From positions 364,091 through 399,053 of the forward strand of contig BFEA01000339.1 of assembly GCA_003427395.1 (NCBI GenBank): a stretch of 34,963 nt of DNA. Direction: 5' to 3'. Shown here one piece after another: positions 29,117 through 34,963 of this stretch. The notes below the pieces were generated by a model. The model did not search any database. It saw only the letters and a list, made by a program, of their open reading frames with translations, and had not been told where the DNA came from. Position 1 is the first letter of the stretch. Every line of letters begins with the position of its first letter. The position numbers and the translations under genes were made by a program. The stretch comes from Chara braunii. Taxonomy: Eukaryota > Streptophyta > Charophyceae > Charales > Characeae.

Positions 29117-29222
29117 GGGCCTCTCTGCACTACTCTAGAAATGCACAAAGACAAAAATCTTGGCGGTGTATCTTTCCATATTCTAGCGGAAGATTCTCTC
29201 TTTTTGCACATCGGGGATGCCC
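29117..29222. mobile_element. 106-bp GGGCCTC-type TIR element, TSD ATT
   Basis: It starts GGGCCTCTCTGCACTACTCT, ends GATGCCC and is flanked by ATT on both sides (29114-29116, 29223-29225). It is a shortened relative of the 122-bp family, lacking part of the right TIR. Confidence 0.78.
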
Positions 29223-29244
29223 ATTGCATCTTTCGACAGAAAAA

Positions 29245-29653
29245 GGGCCTCGCCACACCACTCTTGAAATGGGGAAATTTTTCAAGAGCTGTCAGACGTT
29301 CTCAAGAGTTCGGTTTTCAAGAGTTCCGGGCCCCTCGCCACACAGCACTCTCGAAAGAGTGATGGTGTTGGACAAACGATGGAAAACGACAGTCGTGCAG
29401 CTTTGTTTTTTCCGAATGGCGTCAGGATAACGGCCCGACAGCTCTCGAAAATCGAGAGTCCTTCGAGTGCCCTCGGGAGGACGCTTGATAAGTGCGGTGC
29501 TGCAGGCTGGGCGTTTAGGAGTTTCGAGAGCTACTCTCGAAACCAGGTTCTGACAACTCTCGAAAGAGTTTTCGGGCCACAACTCTCAAGTGGCTGTGTG
29601 CCGACGGCTCCAACTCTCGCAAACAGGGTTTCAAGAGTGGTGTGGCTAGGCCC
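29245..29653. mobile_element. 409-bp GGGCCTCG-type TIR element, TSD AAA
   Basis: The left end GGGCCTCGCCACACCACTCT is followed by TGAAA. The right end TTTCAAGAGTGGTGTGGC continues TAGGCCC and is its inverse with one change. AAA flanks both ends (29242-29244, 29654-29656). Size is close to the element at 27946. Confidence 0.83.
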
Positions 29654-29713
29654 AAAACCCTCTTCGCCACATTTTTGTCTTTTTCACATTTCGAGAGTGG
29701 TGTGGCGAGGCCC
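29654..29713. mobile_element. Right half of a 122-bp TIR element
   Basis: It contains TTTTTGTCTTTTTCACATTT and the right TIR ending GGCGAGGCCC at 29713; the left half is missing. Confidence 0.7.
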
Positions 29714-29740
29714 TGAGAAACGAGCCTTGCTCGAGAGGAG

Positions 29741-29862
29741 GGGCCTCGTTGCACTACTCTTGAAATGCACAAAAGACAAAAATCATGTAGCTGTATCTTT
29801 CCACGTTCTAGCGGAAGATTCACTCTCGTTTTGCACATTTCGAGAGTAGTGCAGCGAGGCCC
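29741..29862. mobile_element. 122-bp GGGCCTCG-type TIR element, TSD GAG
   Basis: It starts GGGCCTCGTTGCACTACTCT and ends AGTAGTGCAGCGAGGCCC. GAG flanks both ends (29738-29740, 29863-29865). Its end sequence matches the 418-bp element while its interior matches the 122-bp family, which links the two. Confidence 0.9.
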
Positions 29863-29888
29863 GAGCTGTGGAAACCCTTTCCCTAATC

Positions 29889-29923
<35 letters not shown>

Positions 29924-30308
29924 TCCCCTGACAGCCTCCAGATTTCTTTTAACATCTCGGATTTCTCTACATCCTGTGTGGCCAGGAGAAAAAGTCGAAA
30001 ATGTGTTTTTTCGACATTGCTGTGCAAAATGAGAATGAATCTTCCGCTAGAACATGGGTAGATACACCAGCATCCTTTTTTATGTTTTGTACATGTGGTG
30101 AGCGTTTGGAGAGAAGCCCCTCTGTGCCTTTGTTTTTTTTGTTTTTTTGTTTTTTTCCCCCCTTTCTAAACACTTTGCCAGATGTTTTTTTTTATTTTTT
30201 GTTTTTTTCCCCCCTTTCTAAACGCTGTGGCAGATTAAACAACTTGCAACGCGCCATAAATTTTAAAAAACAGTGAACGCATCTTGCCACGTTCTATGGC
30301 AAGATACA
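29863..30308. other. Region without gene; poly(A) and T-rich repeats
   Basis: 32 A residues near 29891-29922, a relic of a 122-bp element interior (GAATGAATCTTCCGCTAGAA near 30032), and a repeated T-rich phrase with CCCCCCTTTCTAAAC (30157 and 30208). Confidence 0.5.
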
Positions 30309-30575
30309 GGGCCTCGCCTCTGTACTCGCTAACGTCCAAACTGAAGCATGTGCCTTCGGTTTCTCTTCTGGCAGTTCAAACATCGTACAACGCGGCAATA
30401 GTTTTTAAAAACTTAATGAATGCATCTTTCCCTCGTTCCTGGCAAGGTACATACATGACCTCGCGGCAGGACAACGTCCAAAATGGATCATGTATCTTCA
30501 AATAGAATATAGGAAAGATAACACCCGCCAGAGCTTTTGTCTTTTTCTAATTTGGTGAGCGGTTCGGCGAGGCCT
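30309..30575. mobile_element. Probable GGGCCTCGCC TIR element, about 267 bp
   Basis: It starts GGGCCTCGCCTC and ends GGCGAGGCCT, with flanks ACA and ATA (one mismatch). Only the outer 10-12 bp pair, so this is less certain than the other copies. Confidence 0.5.
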
Positions 30576-30643
30576 ATATTATCTTGCATGTCGCGACGCC
30601 GAGTACTGAGTGGCCAGCAGAGGCCCTTCCATTTTATTTTATT

Positions 30644-30648
<5 letters not shown>

Positions 30649-30683
<35 letters not shown>
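30649..30683. repeat. (TA)n microsatellite
   Basis: About 17 TA units. Confidence 0.95.
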
Positions 30684-30685
<2 letters not shown>

Positions 30686-31006
30686 CATAATATTTTATAT
30701 GGCCCTAAATGCAAGTAGCACCCCCCCTCTCGACATGCTTTACCTCGTTATGATCTCAATTTCATTTCATTTCGTCGGGATGGCAAGGTAAGGTAAGGTA
30801 ACGTGTGTAGGGCGTACCCGCGTCTCTCGCGCGTGTACGTACTTGGAGAATGTCGAGGTGCTGTGACACTGATTTTTGTCGGCATTTTCTACCTACGAGT
30901 TTACGATGGATGATTTTTTTTTTTTTTTTTTTTAAGATCAGTAAACATTTGGATGGCTGAGGATGCGTGTCTACGCAGCACTGTAAATCGATTTGGACGC
31001 TTCCTC
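30684..31006. other. Region without recognisable gene
   Basis: It contains a small AAGGT repeat (30784-30801) and a T-run (30916-30934); frames are short. Confidence 0.45.
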
Positions 31007-31172
31007 GGGTGGGGTCCCATTAGCAAAGAGGGTTGGATAAATATCCTGAATCTGGACGTGTTTTCAGCAGAGATTCAGAAACGCAGTTGAATCTCGACAT
31101 TCTGCACCTTTCCGCAAAGAAGTCCAGATTCAGGCGTGCAATCCAATCCTCTTTGCTAGTGGGACCTCGCCC
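31007..31172. mobile_element. 166-bp foldback TIR element
   Basis: It starts GGGTGGGGTCCCATTAGC and ends GCTAGTGGGACCTCGCCC. Flanks are CTC and CTG, a 3-bp duplication with one change. Same length as other copies. Confidence 0.86.
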
Positions 31173-31206
31173 CTGGACTCAACACACTTTTGTTCTTTTC
31201 TTTTTG

Positions 31207-31239
<33 letters not shown>

Positions 31240-31767
31240 TTTTACAGCGTTTCAGGGCAAATCCCAACAGTCCGTTCCCGTACGTTTCCTAAATCCGTGG
31301 CGTGTTAATGGTGGTTTAAAGGCACCAACTCCCACCATGATAGTGCTTTTGCAAACCAGCGGATGTACCCTACCACCCCGGCGGCAGGGCCCAAACACCC
31401 CGTGAAACCCTCCCTCCTCCGCGCGATTTAGGGTACTCTGCTACCCCAACCTGCTAGGCCCCCTAACGGAACTTCACCGCCCTCTATGATGAAGCCCCGG
31501 CCAGGCTGTGCTCTCCAATTTGCCTCTAAAGGTGAGATGAAAGCAAGACCCAACTTCAACTTGAAGCAAACTGCAGAAGACAAAAGGCACAATGACAACT
31601 TCGACATGTACCACCAAACCAGCAGAAACATGTCACCGCCTGCACAAGCATGATCAGCAACCTACCAAATCCTAAGTAAGCACTAGTTGAAGCCAACAGA
31701 AAACACAAAACCCAAAAGCCAACCGAACTCTAGGCAGAGCCAGTATCTATTCAAGCTGCAGTGCCTG
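31173..31767. other. Region without recognisable gene; (GTT)n at 31206-31240
   Basis: A (GTT)n microsatellite is the only clear structure; frames are short and unrecognised. Confidence 0.45.
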
Positions 31768-31934
31768 CGAAGTGGTCCCACTAGCAAAGAGGATCGGATA
31801 GAATGCCTGGAATCTGGACGAGTTTATGGAGATGTACAGGAAATCGAGATTGAACTGCTTTTCTGCATCTCCGCATAAAACACATCCAGATTCAGGAGCT
31901 CGATCCTATCCTCTTTGCTAGTGGGACCTCGGAC
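31768..31934. mobile_element. 167-bp foldback TIR element, TSD CTG
   Basis: It contains GGTCCCACTAGCAAAGAGG near the left end and CCTCTTTGCTAGTGGGACC near the right end. CTG flanks both (31765-31767, 31935-31937). The interior is an almost complete imperfect palindrome. Confidence 0.88.
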
Positions 31935-32239
31935 CTGGTAGAAGAGACCTAAGAACAGAGCTGCCCAAACAGAGCAAGGCATGCACCCAAAACAAGAAAA
32001 AAATCAAAAATAGAAATACAGAAATCGTAAATCCTCACACAGTTACATCAGGACCTGGTATTACAAGTAACAGAGAACCTGGGTGAAGACGGACGGAATG
32101 GGCACAACCGGTAGATTTTTCATACAGCAAAGTCTTGGTGAAGAAAGGAGCTCACGCATATCTTCCATGCAAGGTTGTACTGAGGCGGCTGTAAGGACAA
32201 AAAAGATGAGAGCCCGGGCGGGAGGAACGTTGAACACTG
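31935..32239. other. Region without proven gene; possible upstream LINE sequence
   Basis: Frames include a coding-like stretch (SLVKKGAHAYLPCKVVLRR in one frame). It may be upstream LINE ORF2 sequence split by the foldback element at 32240, but frames do not line up cleanly. Confidence 0.3.
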
Positions 32240-32449
32240 AACTGCCATTTCGTCAAAATGGACATTTTTTATTTTTTGAACGAAATTGAAACTGAGTTTT
32301 TTGGCCAAAAACTCGTCAAAATTTGCTGTTCCTGAGGGTCCAGCGCTGAACCCACAGGAACAGCCAATTTTGACAAGTTTTTGGCCAAAAAACTCAGTTT
32401 CAATTTCATTCAAAAAATAAAAAATGTCCATTTTGACGAACTGGTCGTT
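32240..32449. mobile_element. 210-bp foldback element with long inverted arms, flanked by ACTG
   Basis: The left arm AACTGCCATTTCGTCAAAAT pairs with the right arm ending TTTTGACGAACTGGTCGTT over about 90 bp, the best-preserved copy of this family. ACTG flanks both ends (32236-32239, 32450-32453). Confidence 0.87.
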
Positions 32450-32453
32450 ACTG

Positions 32454-33625
32454 TAGTATCCCTTCCCTTCCAATGGGGCTGGTTTCGCTGGGGGAAGCCC
32501 CGGTAGACTGCAGATCTGTGGGTTGGTGGCAAAACCAGGCACAAAGTGTGATAGGGCTGGATGAGTACTCTACCAAGGAGGGAACCAAATTGCTAAGACA
32601 GAAAGTACGGAAACCACCAGAGGTAGTGGCAAACAAGCGCAGACAAGATCAAGGTTTACTCTCAATCTCAGCTGAGCACTTAACAGCGCTTTGGAAGCAA
32701 ATAAAACAATTGCCTTCACAACGGTTGTCAAGTATCTTATGGCTGCAATCCATGGCTGCCACAGCGTCTGCAACATATTTGGTTGCTAAAGGGATGGAAA
32801 TCCCCTCGAGCTGCATTCGCTGCAAATGGAACTGGGAGGACTCCCGTCATCTATGGCTGACGTGCCCAGCATCTAGAAGGATTTGGGACTGGTGGATACA
32901 TCACTGGGACAAGATTACAAACTGCAGTTTTTCCTGGTCTGACGAATGGATCTTGAATGGCATTCATGAAGTTACAAATCCCAAGGAAAGAGAATGGCTG
33001 TATGTTGCTCAGGGGGTTCGTGCAATCATCATGAAGACTATTTGGGACGATAGAAACGATCAGCTATTCAAAAGCAAGTATACGGCAGACAATGCCATCA
33101 AGAACAAGATTGCCCAGCAAATCAGAACCACCATATACAGCGATCATTGGCTTTGCAGATCAAGCGGAGGTAGCAGGCTCAAGCTTAGAAAATGGTTCTG
33201 GGACACCTGGGGGAGAGACTCTAGACTAGCAAAGCTTACTGCAGAAGACAGGTTCTGCGTTGCGCCCTGGCTTCTCTCCCCAACAGGACATGGGGAGCGC
33301 CTTAGCTCTCCACCATGAATTGGTTTTGGAAGGATAGACGAGATCTTACTCATGTTGAGACTACGGAAGAGAAGACAACAGGTTGAAGGAATTTTTTTTT
33401 CTGTTTTTTGGAGACTCAGTCGTTGAGGGACACTGGACCCGGTTTCCAGGAGCCTACCTGGGTAATGGCCCCAGATTCTAAACTGTTTGTTTGTCACCGG
33501 GTTGATCTGTAGGGGCGTATTCCCGGGCCGTCTGTCTGTCATTTGCAATGAAATGTCTTTTCTCCAAAAAAAAAAAAAGAAAAAAGAAAAAAAAAAAAAA
33601 GAAAAAGAAAAGAAAAAAAAAAAGA
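32454..33625 (+). mobile_element. LINE (non-LTR retrotransposon) 3' part with poly(A)
   Basis: An ORF2 C-terminal frame is followed by about 105 bp of further sequence, the shared 3' phrase (GGACACTGGACCCGGTTTCC near 33430) and an A-rich tail (33566-33625, A runs with G). It is 5'-truncated or interrupted at 32454 by the foldback element. Confidence 0.85.
32473..33318 (+). pseudogene. LINE ORF2 C-terminus with zf-RVT zinc knuckle
   Basis: An open frame of 281 codons; the first ATG is not the true start, because the RT domain that should precede it is missing. Residues 114-131 hold the zinc-binding pattern C114-x2-C117-x8-H126-x4-C131, followed by RRIWDWWIHHWD, typical of the reverse-transcriptase zinc-binding tail of plant LINEs. 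Residues 60-100 (SAEHLTALWKQI, SSILWLQSMAA) belong to the helical region before it. The C-terminal part has a basic RLKLRKWFWDTW stretch. In intact elements this tail helps bind RNA during target-primed reverse transcription. The fragment alone would have no catalytic activity. Confidence 0.85.
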
Positions 33626-33633
33626 ACCACCCA

Positions 33634-33799
33634 GCCCATGGTCCCACTAGCAAAGGGGATAGGATAGAAATCCTGAATCTGGCTATCTTTTATGCAGAGA
33701 TACAGAAAGCCAGTTCTATCTCGATTTCCTGCCGCTGTCCTCAAACACGTCCAGATTCAGGCATTCAATCCTATGCTGTTTGCTAATGGGACCACAGCC
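33634..33799. mobile_element. 166-bp foldback TIR element beside LINE tail
   Basis: It contains GGTCCCACTAGCAAAGGGG near the left end and GCTAATGGGACC near the right end. Flanks CCA and CGA match at two of three bases. It lies a few bases after the LINE poly(A). Confidence 0.84.
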
Positions 33800-33866
33800 C
33801 GAGCTCTAAAGCCAGCTAAAATACTTTGCGTAAACCGGCACTCTGACGGAGTCTGACCGTGTCTCA

Positions 33867-34800
33867 GGGCATACTCACACTGGCACGCAGTGCCAAGCAC
33901 AGTAGCAAGTTATATGTGAGCCAATTTGCGATTATACGGCACTTCCCAGTCACACAGCAGTGACAGCACACCCATTTACGTCACAAAACAGAAAGGACAC
34001 AGTCTCGACGTGCTCTAGGAATGCGATTGCGATTATACGGGCCGAGGGGTCACACAGCACGAAGCATAAAAATCCATGTCTTCTTCCTGTTCTTTTTTTC
34101 TTTTCTTTTCTTACGAGAGCTGCCCACCAAAAGTCGAGTTCTTTTTTTTTTTTTTGTTTCCAGAAAGAAACAGGTCTAAAAGAAATAGGCACTTGCGGGC
34201 ACCTCCAGAGGTTCCCGCAAACCCGCAAAATACGCAACCCCACGTCTGTCCAAGCCGCTGACATTTAGATTCCCATTTTGCGTGAAAACGCAAAACACGT
34301 AGCCCATGTGACCCAAAAAATAAACCCACAATTTACAATTTTATGAAAATGCATGCAAGTGTGAGGGCATACTCACACGGGGACCTATATTCCCAGAATC
34401 GCAAAAAAAGGGGAAAAGGCGGGGTCACACGGATCTACCAAATTTGCAAATGTACTACTCCTGTGCCCATTTGTCAGCGGCCTGGGAAGGGAAGCCGCGG
34501 GGCAAGGGATTTTTGCGCTCACCTCTGGAGGTGACTGCAAATGCCCTATTTCATTTTTTGCATTTTTTTCAAAAATTCACAAAAAATTCGTTCACAAAAG
34601 TTCTTGCACAATTTGTAGATGGAGCCGTGTGACCAGCCAAATACCAAATCCCCATTTCTCCAGACGGCCTCGACCTTGTCCCGTCTGAAAAAGTATGGCA
34701 GTGTGACGTGAACCATGCCCAAAACCTCGAATAGGCCCTTCCCAAATCCACATATTTTGCGGATTTGGGGTCGCAGTGTGAGTATGCCCTGAGTATGCCC
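33867..34800. mobile_element. GGGCATACTCACACT TIR element, TSD TCA, split by a same-family insertion
   Basis: The left end is at 33867 and the right end finishes at 34800, both flanked by TCA (33864-33866, 34801-34803). Its right TIR is cut after AGTGTGA by a second copy (34365-34789). Internal blocks (CAAAACAGAAAGGACACAGT, CACCTCCAGAGG) match the copy at 6400. Confidence 0.92.
34365..34789. mobile_element. 425-bp GGGCATACTCACAC TIR element inserted in a sister element, TSD TGA
   Basis: It starts GGGCATACTCACAC and ends GTGTGAGTATGCCC. TGA is duplicated (34362-34364 and 34790-34792) within the right TIR of the host copy. The interior resembles the truncated copy at 10373 (TGTGCCCATTTGTCAG, GCAAATGCCCT) rather than its host, so it is a different subfamily. 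Confidence 0.93.
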
Positions 34801-34836
34801 TCAGGGTAGAAAAGCAAAAACGAATAAAACCAACAC

Positions 34837-34841
<5 letters not shown>

Positions 34842-34884
<43 letters not shown>

Positions 34885-34904
34885 AAACGAACTAAACCAA
34901 CAAA

Positions 34905-34960
<56 letters not shown>
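34842..34960. repeat. (CT)n microsatellite, two tracts
   Basis: Tracts at about 34842-34883 and 34909-34960 are separated by AAAACGAACTAAACCAACAA, which echoes the sequence before the first tract (AAAACGAATAAAACCAACAC). The whole is thus a tandem duplication. Confidence 0.95.
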
Positions 34961-34962
<2 letters not shown>

Positions 34963-34963
34963 C

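Noticed and set aside
34569-34961. RERE-repeat protein on the minus strand
   Set aside because: Translation of (CT)n.

Overview
This window looks like nuclear DNA from a photosynthetic eukaryote with a large, repeat-dominated genome. The supporting signs are a short piece of chloroplast clpP embedded in non-plastid sequence, a compact spliceosomal-type intron, long poly(A) tracts, a tRNA-derived SINE, LINE 3' ends, many terminal-inverted-repeat (TIR) elements and one 459-base assembly gap. A streptophyte alga such as Chara would fit, but that species guess is inference. I see no intact host gene: almost everything that can be interpreted is mobile DNA or its debris.

Layout. 1-0.86 kb: AT-rich, nothing recognised. 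0.86-1.35 kb: a 41-bp minisatellite. 1.35-3.1 kb: purine-rich diverged tandem repeats. 3.36-4.2 kb: (TG)n, GTTCAA motifs and a possible intron. 4.9-10.6 kb: a field of TIR/foldback elements, some nested, plus the clpP insert, mirrored tetranucleotide microsatellites and a LINE 3' end. 10.6-11.4 kb: an unrecognised coding-like pair of frames. 11.6-14.4 kb: a hammerhead-ribozyme-like core, (TA)n-flanked 65-bp units in both orientations, and a 290-bp direct repeat. 14.4-18.8 kb: a degraded DIRS-type tyrosine-recombinase retrotransposon, the most gene-rich part. 19.0-19.5 kb: gap. 19.6-25.5 kb: nested TIR elements, SINEs and LINE pieces. 25.5-27.6 kb: a sequence with a poly(A)-like end on the minus strand. 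27.9-30.6 kb: a cluster of GGGCCTCG-type elements. 31-34.8 kb: more 166-bp foldback elements, a LINE 3' end with a zinc-knuckle reverse-transcriptase tail, and an element inserted into the terminal repeat of its own family. 34.84-34.96 kb: (CT)n.

How the parts relate. The DIRS-like element carries a gag-like frame interrupted by a 46-bp intron, a reverse transcriptase/RNase H frame starting inside the gag stop, and a tyrosine recombinase on the opposite strand converging on pol. That layout recalls the kangaroo element of Volvox. Separately, at least five short TIR families (about 122, 146, 166, 410-420 and 456 bp) start with GGG, end with CCC, and are often flanked by exact 3-bp duplications of varied sequence. 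This suggests one unseen transposase mobilised them all. Family assignments come from motif reading only; no database search was possible.
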